Shown: one piece after another, positions 35,736-45,648 of the stretch | Position numbering within the stretch: position 1 is the stretch's first letter | How the letters are laid out: every line of letters starts with the position of its first letter | Assembly: GCA_024278855.1 (NCBI GenBank) | Contig: JAJRSJ010000009.1 | Coordinates: 39,599-103,598, forward strand | Length of the DNA: 64,000 nucleotides | From: Alphaproteobacteria bacterium | GTDB taxonomy: Bacteria > Pseudomonadota > Alphaproteobacteria > Caulobacterales > Maricaulaceae | Direction: 5' to 3' | Translations under genes and position numbers: made by a program | The notes under the pieces: model-generated | Told to the model about the DNA's origin: nothing | The model's database searches: none | The model's input: the letters and a program-made list of their open reading frames with translations, nothing else

Positions 35736-35891
35736 AAGACCCTCTCCAGCCTGTCTCTGTGTAATGCCTACAACTAAACCTAATGGTTGTAAACTATAAA
35801 TTGACACCTAAAAAATTACTAGCACCTGTTGACAATTGCCATGGCTTCCCCCAGTTATCGCCAAAAATCTCCCCCCTTATGTGGTGTTTAT

Positions 35892-38498
35892 ATGAATTTA
35901 GTGATTGTTGAATCGCCTGCGAAAGCCAAGACGATAGAAAAATATCTAGGCAAGGACTATAAAGTCCTGGCCAGTTTCGGACATATCCGCGACTTGCCGT
36001 CCAAAACCGGATCCGTGCGCCCCGACGAGGATTTTGCTATGGATTGGGCCGTGGACACACGCGCCAAGAAACGCATTGCCGATATCGTCAACGCTTTGAA
36101 AGCCTCTGACAAACTCATCCTCGCGACTGACCCGGACAGGGAAGGTGAAGCGATTTCCTGGCATTTACTGGAAGTCCTTGAGCAGAAAAAAGCCCTGAAA
36201 GACAAAACCGTTGAGCGTGTTGTATTTAACGCCATCACCAGAAAGTCGGTCACCGATGCTATCAAAGCACCGCGCGCTTTGGACATGCAATTGGTCAACG
36301 CCTATCTGGCCCGCCGAGCTTTGGATTATCTGGTTGGGTTTACGCTCTCACCAGTATTATGGCGCAAATTACCGGGTTCTCGCTCCGCCGGACGGGTGCA
36401 GTCGGTTTCCTTGCGCTTGATTACAGAACGCGAAACCGAAATTGAGCAGTTCCAAAACCAAGAATACTGGACGGTTGACGCAGACATTGCCAGCACCAAG
36501 GGCAATAATTTTCCGGCCAAATTAGTGTCCTTGAACGGTGATAAACTGACAAAATTTTCACTGGGCGACGAAAAAGCGGGCCACGGGGCACGCGACGCCG
36601 TAAAGGCCGCGTCCTTGGCGGTCACCTCCGTGGTCGCCAAACCGGTCAAACGAAATCCTTTGCCGCCCTATACCACTTCGACCTTGCAGCAAGATGCTTC
36701 CGGGCGGCTTGGTTTTTCCGCGACCCGCACCATGCAGACGGCGCAAAAACTTTATGAAGGTATTGATATTGGCGGCGAAACCGTTGGCTTGATCACCTAT
36801 ATGCGGACGGACGGCGTGTCTATGGTCGGCGAGGCCATTTCCGAGGCACGTTCAACCATAAAAAATAAATTCGGCGAAAAATATGTACCCGAAAAAGTCC
36901 GTATCTATAAATCCAAAGCCAAAAACGCCCAAGAAGCCCATGAAGCTATCCGCCCGACCAGTTTCACCCGCGCCCCGGCTGACCTCAATCTGTCCGGAGA
37001 TCAGGCAAAGCTTTACGAATTGATCTGGAACCGGGCTATGGCAAGCCAAATGGCCACGGCCCAGTTGGAGCGCACCACCATAGAAATTGGCGACAAAGCC
37101 AAGACGGTTGGCTTGCGGGCTAGCGGTACTGTGGTTCGTTTTGACGGTTTTTTAGTACTATACCAAGAGCGTGCCAAAAAAGCTGAGGCGGACAATGTGC
37201 ACCTGCCAAATGTTGTCGCGAACGATATGGTTGTCGCCGAAAAAATCGAAGCCGAACAACATTTCACCCAGCCGCCACCGCGTTACTCCGAGGCCTCTTT
37301 GGTCAAGAAAATGGAAGAACTGGGCATTGGCCGCCCCTCCACCTATGCGTCTATTTTGAAGGTCTTACAAGACCGCGACTATGTAACTTTGGACAAGCGC
37401 CGCTTTATTCCGGCCGACAAGGGCCGTTTGGTGATCGCGTTTTTGGAAGAATTTTTCACCAAATATGTGCAGTACGAATATACCGCCGAGTTGGAAGAGC
37501 GGCTCGACAAGGTTTCGGACGGTAAATTGGAATGGAAGAAGCTTCTGGCCAATTTTTGGGACGGGTTTTCCGCTCAAGTGGACGGCACCAAAGATTTGCG
37601 GGTATCGCAGGTTCTGGACGCGCTTAATGTGGCCCTCGGGCCAATGGTGTTCCCGGAAAAAGAAGACGGCTCTGATCCGCGCAAATGTCCAACATGTGAT
37701 GATGGTCAATTGAGCCTCAAGGTTAGCCGCTTTGGTTCTTTCGTTGGCTGTACCAATTATCCGGATTGCAAACACACCCGCCCGTTCGGCAAGAACGGCG
37801 GCGAAGCTGCGCCGAGCGCAGACAAAGTGCTAGGTGTTGATCCGGACAGTGGTCTTGATGTTTGGCTCAAGACCGGGCGCTACGGCCCTTATGTGCAGCT
37901 CGGCGAAGATAAAAACCCCAAACGCACCGGCCTGCCCAAAGAATGGCCCTATGACAGTATTGATTTATTTAAGGCGCTTAAGCTTCTGTCCCTGCCGCGC
38001 CATATCGGCGACCATCCGGAAGACGGCAAGAAAATCGTCGGGGCTATTGGCCGCTACGGGCCTTACATTTTGCACGCGGGCGTCTATGCCAATTTGAAAA
38101 CGGCAGACGAAATGTTCGAGGTTGGTATCAACCGCGCCGTAACATTGATCGCAGAAAAAATTGCAAAACGCGGCGGCGGCGCAGGTGCGCTCAAGGAGTT
38201 GGGCGATCATCCCGAAACCAAAAAACCGATCAAAGTGATGGCGGGGCGTTACGGGCCATATGTGAAATATGCAAAGATTAACGCCACCATCCCCCAAGAC
38301 GTTGACCCCCAGGATGTAACTCTGGAACTGGCACTGGAATATATAGCCGCCAAACAAGCCAAGGGGACAAAGAAAAAGAAACCTGCGAAAAAGAAGAAGG
38401 CTGTGCCCAAGAAAAAAAGGCGGCAGCTAAAAAGAAACCGGCTGCAAAGACAAAAACGGCTCCGAAAAAATGAGCCACAGAAACAACTAAGAAAGTAA
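35892..38498 (+). CDS. topA: DNA topoisomerase I, with shifted C-terminal tail
   Basis: Relaxes negative supercoils. The 868-aa protein begins MNLVIVESPAKAKTIEKYLG (TOPRIM), with TDPDREGE (80-86) and the active-site Tyr303 in GLITYMRTDG. A zinc ribbon (CPTCDDGQLSLKVSRFG..CTNYPDC) and three GRYGPYV repeats follow. The tail should be Lys/Ala-rich, but after an A7 run at 38412-38418 it becomes RRQLKRNRLQRQKRLRKN. Moving one base restores KAAAKKKPAAKTKTAPKK with a TGA at 38471. The open frame back to 35829 has no family sequence. A real indel, a slippage site or a homopolymer error are all possible; core function is unaffected. Confidence 0.93.
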   Translation: MNLVIVESPAKAKTIEKYLGKDYKVLASFGHIRDLPSKTGSVRPDEDFAMDWAVDTRAKKRIADIVNALKASDKLILATDPDREGEAISWHLLEVLEQKKALKDKTVERVVFNAITRKSVTDAIKAPRALDMQLVNAYLARRALDYLVGFTLSPVLWRKLPGSRSAGRVQSVSLRLITERETEIEQFQNQEYWTVDADIASTKGNNFPAKLVSLNGDKLTKFSLGDEKAGHGARDAVKAASLAVTSVVAKPVKRNPLPPYTTSTLQQDASGRLGFSATRTMQTAQKLYEGIDIGGETVGLITYMRTDGVSMVGEAISEARSTIKNKFGEKYVPEKVRIYKSKAKNAQEAHEAIRPTSFTRAPADLNLSGDQAKLYELIWNRAMASQMATAQLERTTIEIGDKAKTVGLRASGTVVRFDGFLVLYQERAKKAEADNVHLPNVVANDMVVAEKIEAEQHFTQPPPRYSEASLVKKMEELGIGRPSTYASILKVLQDRDYVTLDKRRFIPADKGRLVIAFLEEFFTKYVQYEYTAELEERLDKVSDGKLEWKKLLANFWDGFSAQVDGTKDLRVSQVLDALNVALGPMVFPEKEDGSDPRKCPTCDDGQLSLKVSRFGSFVGCTNYPDCKHTRPFGKNGGEAAPSADKVLGVDPDSGLDVWLKTGRYGPYVQLGEDKNPKRTGLPKEWPYDSIDLFKALKLLSLPRHIGDHPEDGKKIVGAIGRYGPYILHAGVYANLKTADEMFEVGINRAVTLIAEKIAKRGGGAGALKELGDHPETKKPIKVMAGRYGPYVKYAKINATIPQDVDPQDVTLELALEYIAAKQAKGTKKKKPAKKKKAVPKKKRRQLKRNRLQRQKRLRKNEPQKQLRK

Positions 38499-38501
38499 TA
38501 T

Positions 38502-40769
38502 ATGAAAATTAACCGCGATAGCCTATTAGAGGCTTTAAAGGGCGGTACCGGACAAAGAGCTTCCGGAATGACCAAGCGGACATTGGCCCGCGCACTAGGC
38601 ATCACTGGAGATGCGCGGCGTGAATTGCGCCAGGTATTAAGTGAACTTACGGCGGACGGCACAATTGTCTGCGATGCAAAAAAAGTATATACATTAGCCA
38701 ATACCCTTCACCCCTCTTTGGCCAATGTCATGGTGCTTGATATCGAGCGCATCGACGAACACGGTGATGTAATTGCAGTCCCCGTGAAATGGGACAAAGA
38801 CACCCCGCCGCCATCTATCATAATTAAACAAAAAACCGGGCGTAAAAACCGGGGCCATAGGCATAGCAACCAAATCAGTGTTGGCGACCGCGCCTTATGT
38901 CGCCTCAAAACCACCGAACAAGGCATCACTGCGACCGTCATAAAAAAGCTTGGCGACGGGCCAAGCCATGAGGTCGGCTTTGTGGTCAAGGGTGGGCGCG
39001 GTTTACGCATCCGCCCGGCAAAAAAAGGCTCGCGTTATGATTATATCCCTGAACGTGGTGCCCAAGGAAACATAAAGATAAATGATCTGGATATAGTTTT
39101 ATTTGAGTTGTCCAATGCCCGCCATAAGGGCGAGCGCATTGCCCGCATCATCAAGACATTGGGCAATGCCAAGCACGGTAAAGCGGCTTCGCTAATCTCT
39201 TTGCTGGAGCACAATATTCCGGTCGGGTTTAGTGACAAAGAACTAGCAGACGCCAAAGCCTTGAAACTACCCGCAATTGACAAACACCGCCAGGATTTGC
39301 GCGACTTACCTCTGATTACCATAGACCCGGATGATGCCAAAGATTTCGATGATGCCATTTTCGCCAAACCCGATGATAACCTCAAAAACAAAGGAGGACA
39401 TATAATCTGGGTGGCGATTGCCGATGTTAGCGCATTTGTGAAACCCGGTTCAGCTTTGGACAAAGGTGCGTTCAAGCGCGGCAATTCAGTATATCTGCCT
39501 GACCGGGTGGAGCCGATGTTACCCGAAGAAATCTCGGCGGACTTATGTTCTTTGCGTCCCCATGAAGACCGAGCCTGCCTGGTCGCCAAGATGCAGTTTG
39601 ACAAAGACGGCGATAAAATCAGCCACACATTTTCCCGCGCCCTGATGCGCTCCCATGCGCGGCTGACTTACGGTCAGGCGCAAGCAGCCTTTGACGGCAA
39701 TCCAGGCGAAGCGGCCAAACCTGTAGCGGGTATTCTTGCGGATGTTTTCAAGGCCTATGAAGCCTTACGTACCGCCCGCTCGCACCGTGCACCTCTGGAA
39801 ATCAATATGCCGGAACGTAAGGTCAAGCTGGACCCGAAAGGCCGGGTGATTGCTATCGAGATTAAGGAACGCTTCGACGCCCATAAACTGGTCGAAGAAT
39901 TTATGATCCAGGCCAATGTGGCGGCGGCGCAAGCGTTGGAGCGTGCGGGCGAGCCGCTAATCTACCGCGTCCACGAGCCGCCGGAAATGGAGCGCGTGCA
40001 AGGTTTGTCGGATTTTCTACCCGCCATTGATCTGAAATGGGCTATGGGCCAACGTGCGACCCCCAAACGGTTTAACCGGCTGATTGAACAGGCGCGGGCA
40101 AAAGACATGGAAGAAACCGTCTCCATGAGCGTATTGCGCACCCAAATGAAAGCCTTTTATACGCCCAAAAACAAAGGTCATTTTGGGCTTAATTTAACCC
40201 ACTACGCCCACTTCACATCACCCATTCGCCGCTATGCCGATCTGGTGGTACACCGGGCTTTGGTCAAAGCATTTGATCTCGGGGACGGCGGCACAAGCGC
40301 CGAAGAACTGACACGCCTCAAGGAAATATCCGAACATATCTCAAGCACCGAGCGCAGCGCTATGGCGGCTGAACGCGATGCCAAAGACCGCTATATCGCC
40401 GCCTATTTATCCGACCAAATCGGCGCGACCTTCAAGGGCCGCATTACGGGTGTGACCCGCGCCGGGCTGTTTATCGGGCTAGACGAAACTGGCGCAGACG
40501 GGTTCGCACCGGCCAGAAATCTAGGGTATGAACGTTTCGAATTTGACGAAAAATCCAAATCCTTAATCGGGGCGGAAACTGGCGGCACCTATCATTTTGG
40601 TCGCCGTGTCGAGGTTAAACTGACGGAAGCCATGCCTTTGCAAGGGGGTCTGATATTCGAAGTTCTGACCAGGCCGGAAAAAGGTACGCTCCCGAAGCAT
40701 TTGGCAAAACGCCGACCAAGCCGAGGGCCCCATAAAGGCCGCAAACACAAAAGCAGGCGGCGGCACTGA
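38502..40769 (+). CDS. rnr: Ribonuclease R
   Basis: A 3'-5' exoribonuclease of 755 aa that degrades structured RNA. The N-terminal winged helix (KRTLARALGITGDARRELRQVLSEL), cold-shock-like domains, the RNB catalytic core with DPDDAKDFDDAIFA (metal-binding Asps), HYAHFTSPIRRYADLVVHR near the end of the core, and a C-terminal S1 domain (GATFKGRITGVTRAGLFIGL) are all seen. A basic tail (KGRKHKSRRRH) ends it. The start is 3 bp after the topA stop, so the two are co-transcribed. Confidence 0.95.
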   Translation: MKINRDSLLEALKGGTGQRASGMTKRTLARALGITGDARRELRQVLSELTADGTIVCDAKKVYTLANTLHPSLANVMVLDIERIDEHGDVIAVPVKWDKDTPPPSIIIKQKTGRKNRGHRHSNQISVGDRALCRLKTTEQGITATVIKKLGDGPSHEVGFVVKGGRGLRIRPAKKGSRYDYIPERGAQGNIKINDLDIVLFELSNARHKGERIARIIKTLGNAKHGKAASLISLLEHNIPVGFSDKELADAKALKLPAIDKHRQDLRDLPLITIDPDDAKDFDDAIFAKPDDNLKNKGGHIIWVAIADVSAFVKPGSALDKGAFKRGNSVYLPDRVEPMLPEEISADLCSLRPHEDRACLVAKMQFDKDGDKISHTFSRALMRSHARLTYGQAQAAFDGNPGEAAKPVAGILADVFKAYEALRTARSHRAPLEINMPERKVKLDPKGRVIAIEIKERFDAHKLVEEFMIQANVAAAQALERAGEPLIYRVHEPPEMERVQGLSDFLPAIDLKWAMGQRATPKRFNRLIEQARAKDMEETVSMSVLRTQMKAFYTPKNKGHFGLNLTHYAHFTSPIRRYADLVVHRALVKAFDLGDGGTSAEELTRLKEISEHISSTERSAMAAERDAKDRYIAAYLSDQIGATFKGRITGVTRAGLFIGLDETGADGFAPARNLGYERFEFDEKSKSLIGAETGGTYHFGRRVEVKLTEAMPLQGGLIFEVLTRPEKGTLPKHLAKRRPSRGPHKGRKHKSRRRH

Positions 40770-40913
40770 TGTTGTACAAATAGCCCAAAACATCGATCAC
40801 CGCCCCTGCGACAATAAATCGCATACGAAATGACTTGACATCATTTTTTTACTTGACTGCACTTTTCTCCTGGTGCATGGTTAATCAATGGTAACACTTC
40901 TTAAAGGCAATTT

Positions 40914-41171
40914 ATGTGTGGAGATCATCCGAATCCGGTTGATGCGTATGTGGGAGGGCGCTTGCGTTTGGTTAGAAATTCCAAAGGCAAAACAAGGCTA
41001 GATCTGGCAAAGGAGCTGAATATATCTGTACAATTACTGGGTGAAATGGAGGGCGGAATAAAGCGTATTCCGCCTGAAAGAATAAGAAAGCTAGCCCAAA
41101 TATTTGGTATTAAATCTTCGTTCTTTTTTGCCGGTATTGACAATTTAACGACCAAGCCACCTATACAATAG
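40914..41171 (+). CDS. Small XRE-family helix-turn-helix regulator
   Basis: An 85-aa protein. VGGRLRLVRNSKGKTRLDLAKELNISVQLLGEMEGGIKRIPPERIRKLAQIFGI is a Cro/CI-type HTH. The C-terminus (FFFAGIDNL) is the usual end of short alphaproteobacterial XRE proteins. AGGCA precedes the ATG. A TTGACA-like element and a GTTA-N8-TAAC dyad lie in the 144 bp upstream and may be its promoter and operator. Confidence 0.8.
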   Translation: MCGDHPNPVDAYVGGRLRLVRNSKGKTRLDLAKELNISVQLLGEMEGGIKRIPPERIRKLAQIFGIKSSFFFAGIDNLTTKPPIQ

Positions 41172-41406
41172 AGCGGTAGGCACCACAGTTTTCCGCTCCT
41201 GTGTAGTTTTTATAAATACTATTTCTGGTTTTTCACAAATAGGTGGTAATTTATTAGTCATGTTGTCCATTTCTTTCTTTAAATTGCAAAACAGTTTAGT
41301 ATACTGCGTTTTCGATTGGTGTCATCTGCGTGATTTGGGGGAACGTGCAAATGGCCCTTTAGCCAGTCTAAGTTTTTTTATTTCAAAATAAGGGGGTCGG
41401 TGAGAA

Positions 41407-41652
41407 ATGATTGCCAATGATAACAATAAAGAAAAGGCATTGTCAGACATTAACCGCGCTTATGCTAAATTTGATGCTCTGTTTTCTGACATTACGACCA
41501 TGGACGCGCCAAGGGAAATTGACGCCAATGGGCAAAGCTTGATTTCAGATATTGAGTATTATTTGCAACACCCAGATTACCATGCGCAGTTTGAAAGCTT
41601 GCTTTTACAATTGCTCCAAGACTTTTCTGGGTCTATTTTGCGAAAAAGCTGA
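41407..41652 (+). CDS. Small hypothetical protein
   Basis: An 81-aa acidic, mostly helical protein of unknown family (LSDINRAYAKFDALFSDITTMDAPREID). GGTGAG lies just upstream of the ATG. The 235 bp before it carries no recognisable gene and is A/T-rich, with a possible promoter near TTTAGTATACT (41291-41301). Its coding status rests on start site and codon pattern only. Confidence 0.5.
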   Translation: MIANDNNKEKALSDINRAYAKFDALFSDITTMDAPREIDANGQSLISDIEYYLQHPDYHAQFESLLLQLLQDFSGSILRKS

Positions 41653-41793
41653 CACCCGCGCCCTTTGGCTCTCTATTGAGAGCTCCGCAATTCGCCTTGC
41701 GCACAAATATCTCTTAATCCTTTGTTAAACACAAACCCGCCACAATGAGGGTTAGCTGAAAACGTCATTTGAACTTAAGGCACTGGAACGGAC

Positions 41794-42231
41794 ATGGGCT
41801 TGTTTACCGTACTACCTTTGATGATTATCCCTATTGTCATTTACAATGTTATGGCCTGGGCGGGCGCAACATTTGCCAGTGCCGAAGCCGTGCGCGCCCG
41901 TATGAATGAAGAGTTTTTATCGGTGCAAATGGCTAGCGGCGCACAGTGGGTGATTACCCCCGGACACGGATTGATGGCTTTGGCCTTGTTGATGCTGTTT
42001 TTCGAATTGCTTAAATCCACCGGGATTGGACGGGCCGCCATTATGAACCATGCTTTTTCCATGGTGCTGTTTATCATATGTTTGGTGGAGTTTTTAATGT
42101 TTGAAGCTTTTGCCACTTCTATTTTCTTTTTGATCATGTTAATGGCTCTGATGGATGTAATGGCCGGCTTCATGGTGACAATCGCCAGCGCCAGGCGTGA
42201 TTTCGCCGTTTCTGACGGATTTGGAGATTAG
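41794..42231 (+). CDS. Hypothetical four-helix membrane protein
   Basis: A 145-aa integral membrane protein with four hydrophobic segments (about residues 5-28, 58-72, 85-108, 110-130), a conserved-looking PGHGLMALALLMLFFELLKSTG in the second, and a short acidic tail. No function recognised; similar short proteins occur in alphaproteobacteria. It lies directly upstream of the EAL-domain gene. Confidence 0.7.
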   Translation: MGLFTVLPLMIIPIVIYNVMAWAGATFASAEAVRARMNEEFLSVQMASGAQWVITPGHGLMALALLMLFFELLKSTGIGRAAIMNHAFSMVLFIICLVEFLMFEAFATSIFFLIMLMALMDVMAGFMVTIASARRDFAVSDGFGD

Positions 42232-42290
42232 CGCTTCTTTAAGGCACTTGTAGTAGACTGGTGGTTACGCCGGATTTGAAAGAAAATAGA

Positions 42291-44006
42291 ATGAACGCCG
42301 CACCACCAATTCTTGAGCAAAATGCCTTTATTGCACTTCTCAATACCGCCGCCTATACATGGCGCCGTAGTTCTGAGAAGCAGGGCCAAGGCGGCACGCA
42401 CCTGAACTGGGTTGATGATGAATTGACCGCAAAGCTTTTATGTTCCCGCAGCGAAGATATCCCCCGAACCGAGGCCGGTTTTACAGAACGCCTCTGCGAT
42501 GATGCCCGGGCCGCACGGGACAAAGCATTGGAGAGCTTGAGTTGGAACGGTGCGAAGTTTCAAATAGATTACCAAATCAGGACTTTTGACGGGCGCAATA
42601 TCTGGGTTGAAGAACGGGCCAAACGTATTTCGGGTGACGGTAAAATCGCCCATAAAACCATTGGGGTCATCACCAATATCCAAAACCGTAAAATCCGCGA
42701 AGAGCAAGCGGGTTATCATGCCGCCTTTGACAGCCTGACCGGGCTTTGGAACCAAACCCGTATGGCAGAAGGCCTCAACCACATGCTGTCATCGGCCCAA
42801 AGATATGACCGCCAAGCCGCCTATGTGGTCATGAGCTTAACCAATATCAAAGATATCAACGCTTCTTACGGTTATGAAGCCGGTGACCGCTTAATTACCG
42901 CCGTCGCCAAGCGGCTTAAATCCTGTGTTCGCTCTCCGGATATTTGTGCGCGGGTCTCGGGTACGAGCTTCGGGATTGGACTGTCTGATTGCGACCCAAC
43001 CCAAATGCAAACAGTAGCCGAACGGATCGTAAAAACTTTAGCCGGCACACCCTACGCTAGTCCCCACGGGGACCTTTATGCCGAATTTGCCCTTGGCGGC
43101 TGCGCTTTATCGCAAAAAGCCACTAGTGCCGCCGATGCTATGGAGCAGGTTTATACCGCCGTGGCCCATTCAAGAGTGCGCCAAGGCGCGTTCGTGGCCT
43201 ATGCCCGCGACTTGCCAGATTTAAAGCCGCGCCAAAACAAGGCGGATTTAACCCGCGACGATATTATTTCTGCCCTCAATGATCGCCGCATCACCTTGGC
43301 TTATCAACCAATCGTTCGTGCCGATACACGCAAAACCGACCATTTTGAATGCTTGTTGCGCTTGCGCCGGGACGACGGCGAAATGGTGTCGGCGGGCGAT
43401 TTTATTATGGCGGCGGAGCGGCTCGGATGTGTGCATTTACTCGACAGACGCGCCCTTGAGATTGCCCGCGAAACCTTGCTAGCCTATCCAGACATTCATG
43501 TGGCCTTGAATGTATCTGCCGCTACGGTGAAATCCAGTGAAACGGCGGGCGAATATTTGGACGCCTTAAAAACCCTCGGCAAAGCCACCGAGCGGGTGAT
43601 TATCGAAATGACAGAAACCGTTGCCCTTGATGACCCGGCCATGGCCAGCCGTTTTTCTGTGGAAGTTCGCGCCCTTGGCTGCCGCTTTTCCATTGATGAT
43701 TTCGGGGCGGGTCACACGACATTTAGAAACCTCATGGCGATCGAGGCCGACGAAATAAAAATCGACGGCAGCTTTATTCGCGATCTGTCCCTAACGCCGC
43801 ACAAGCAAGTGTTCGTGCGCATGATGGTCGATTTAGCCCAGACATTTTCGGTAAAAACCGTGGCCGAAATGGTCGGTTCACGCGAAGATGCCGACCTGTT
43901 AACCCGCTTGGGCGTAGACTATCTACAAGGCTATATGTTCGGCCTGCCCGGCCCGGCGCCGCAAATCGGCTTAAAGCGAAAACCAAAAGCCGTGGCCAAA
44001 GCTTAA
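42291..44006 (+). CDS. PAS / degenerate GGDEF / EAL domain protein
   Basis: A 571-aa c-di-GMP signalling protein. A PAS-like segment (FQIDYQIRTFDGRNIWVEERAKRI) is followed by a GGDEF domain whose signature is lost (ARVSGTSFGIGL in place of RxGGDEF), so no cyclase activity is expected. The EAL domain has ECL in place of EAL but keeps its acid (Glu), the Asn in ALNVSA, Glu in IEMTET, the DDFGAG loop, Lys in EIKIDGSF, Glu in AEMVG and Gln in LQGYMFG. So phosphodiesterase activity is plausible. ATG 42291 with GAAAG upstream is preferred to GTG 42261. Confidence 0.85.
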   Translation: MNAAPPILEQNAFIALLNTAAYTWRRSSEKQGQGGTHLNWVDDELTAKLLCSRSEDIPRTEAGFTERLCDDARAARDKALESLSWNGAKFQIDYQIRTFDGRNIWVEERAKRISGDGKIAHKTIGVITNIQNRKIREEQAGYHAAFDSLTGLWNQTRMAEGLNHMLSSAQRYDRQAAYVVMSLTNIKDINASYGYEAGDRLITAVAKRLKSCVRSPDICARVSGTSFGIGLSDCDPTQMQTVAERIVKTLAGTPYASPHGDLYAEFALGGCALSQKATSAADAMEQVYTAVAHSRVRQGAFVAYARDLPDLKPRQNKADLTRDDIISALNDRRITLAYQPIVRADTRKTDHFECLLRLRRDDGEMVSAGDFIMAAERLGCVHLLDRRALEIARETLLAYPDIHVALNVSAATVKSSETAGEYLDALKTLGKATERVIIEMTETVALDDPAMASRFSVEVRALGCRFSIDDFGAGHTTFRNLMAIEADEIKIDGSFIRDLSLTPHKQVFVRMMVDLAQTFSVKTVAEMVGSREDADLLTRLGVDYLQGYMFGLPGPAPQIGLKRKPKAVAKA

Positions 44007-44026
44007 AGGCGGGTTTTAATTGCCGC

Positions 44027-44743
44027 TTAAAACCTATCCTTATCCGCCCGAATTGCGCCCAATATTTCAGCTGTTTGTGCGCGCATGAACGGGTTGGTTT
44101 TTAGCTCAAGGGCTATTGTTGTCGGTACGGTTGGCTGGTTGTTAGCGCGTAGGGCTTTAGCCTCCGTTATGGCGCGGTGTAAGTCTTGATTGCCTGGCTC
44201 AACTGTCAAGGCAAAGGCGGCATTAGATAGGGTGTATTCATGGGCGCAGTAAATTTTTGTGGCCGTGGGTAATTTTGCCAACTTGGCTAAGCTTTCAAAC
44301 ATTTGTTTTGGCGTCCCCTCAAACAAGCGGCCACAACCCATAACAAATATGGTATCACCGACAAATACGCTAGTCTCATGGGGTACATAATAGGCGCAGT
44401 GGCCTAGCGTGTGGCCGGGTGTGTCTATGATATGAATATCATAAGCCCCGAATTTGAAAACCTCTCCGCCGGCTAGCGCAATATCAATGCCGGGAATACG
44501 CCCTGCGTCCCGCTTGGGGCCAACAATAGTTGCGCCGTATTTTTCTTTCAAAAATTGGTTGCCGTCCACATGGTCGAAATGATGATGGGTGTTGAGAATA
44601 TGCGTTAATGTCAGGCCGCGTTCTTGCAGTTGTTTGTCAATCTCTGCCCCGTCCGGCGTGTCAATGCATGCACACAAACCGCTGTCCGGCTCGACCAATA
44701 AAAATCCATAATTATCATTTAGGCAGGGAAACAGGCTTATCAT
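44027..44743 (-). CDS. gloB: Hydroxyacylglutathione hydrolase (glyoxalase II)
   Basis: Metallo-beta-lactamase fold hydrolase of 238 aa that converts S-lactoylglutathione to lactate. The zinc motif THHHFDHVDG is present, with PGHTLGHCAYY, VFVGDTIFVMGCGRLFEG (bridging Asp) and the last His in YCAHEYTLSNAAFAL. ATG 44743 begins MISLFPCLNDNYGFLL, the family N-terminus; a TTG three codons earlier is possible. It is divergent from the methyltransferase gene. Confidence 0.93.
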   Translation of the reverse strand: MISLFPCLNDNYGFLLVEPDSGLCACIDTPDGAEIDKQLQERGLTLTHILNTHHHFDHVDGNQFLKEKYGATIVGPKRDAGRIPGIDIALAGGEVFKFGAYDIHIIDTPGHTLGHCAYYVPHETSVFVGDTIFVMGCGRLFEGTPKQMFESLAKLAKLPTATKIYCAHEYTLSNAAFALTVEPGNQDLHRAITEAKALRANNQPTVPTTIALELKTNPFMRAQTAEILGAIRADKDRF

Positions 44744-44809
44744 AGGGGCCAATATATGAAATACTCGGCCCCAATGTAAAGTGCAATGTAAAGCTAAAGG
44801 ATATCACAA

Positions 44810-45586
44810 GTGCGGCAAAGCGTACAAAAACTGGAGCAATTTTATGCCTCGCGCCTCGGCGGTACGGTGCAAGCTATGGTCTCGCGCCGCCTGCACGCTC
44901 TGTGGCCGGATTTGCAAGACGGTGATATATTGGGTTATGGATACGCCGTGCCTTATTTGCACGGTTATCAGGACAGTGCGCGCAGTATTATTTACGCCAT
45001 GCCGGAAGGCCAGGGCGTAGCCCGGCAAGTGTCAAAATGTGGCAATACTTCGGTGTTGACACCAGACCATTATCTACCCTTCGCGCCCGGCGTGTTTGAC
45101 AAAGTGTTAGTGGTGCACGGGCTAGAGGAAGCGCCGCGCTTGTTGGCGTTATTGGCGGAGTTATGGCGGGTGATGAAGCCCGAAGGGCGTATTGTCATTA
45201 TAGCCGCCAACCGGGCCGGATTATGGGCGCGTTCCGATAAAACCCCGTTCGGATCTGGTCGCCCGTTTTCGCGCTCACAACTCTCGGACGCCCTGAAATC
45301 TAGCGGCTTTGTGCCTTTAATACGTTCGGGGGCTTTATACGGCCCACCTATTGGCAAATTATCTGGGCCGCGTACGGCGGCCGGGTTTGAAAAATTTGGC
45401 GAGACGGTTTGGCCAGGATTTTCTGGACTGGTACTTGTGGAAGCGGTCAAGCGTCTATATGCCGGAGGCGGACAAAAGCAAAAACGCCTTGTCTTGCGGC
45501 CAGGGTTTGGCGGCAGGCAAGCCTTGGGTGCATCAAGCGGTATGCAGAACACGAAATATAAACGAGCGGATAAAAACCCCAAATAA
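44810..45586 (+). CDS. Class I SAM-dependent methyltransferase-like protein
   Basis: A 258-aa protein. The hydrophobic strands of a Rossmann methyltransferase are recognisable (VFDKVLVVHGLEEAPRLLALLAELWRVMKPEGRIVIIAANRAGLWAR), but the first Gly-rich SAM loop is weak (DGDILGYGYAVPYL). GTG start (GTGCGGCAAAGC). The genomic place beside gloB recurs in alphaproteobacteria as far as I recall. Substrate unknown. Confidence 0.75.
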   Translation: MRQSVQKLEQFYASRLGGTVQAMVSRRLHALWPDLQDGDILGYGYAVPYLHGYQDSARSIIYAMPEGQGVARQVSKCGNTSVLTPDHYLPFAPGVFDKVLVVHGLEEAPRLLALLAELWRVMKPEGRIVIIAANRAGLWARSDKTPFGSGRPFSRSQLSDALKSSGFVPLIRSGALYGPPIGKLSGPRTAAGFEKFGETVWPGFSGLVLVEAVKRLYAGGGQKQKRLVLRPGFGGRQALGASSGMQNTKYKRADKNPK

Positions 45587-45648
45587 CACATAATAAGTAA
45601 CAAGTAACAGGTAGCACATAATGCGTGACAAAGAATGAGTAACATAAA

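Noticed and set aside
45587..45648. AGTAACA-rich stretch as a CRISPR-like or regulatory repeat
   Set aside because: Short, irregular, low-complexity copies with no spacer structure.
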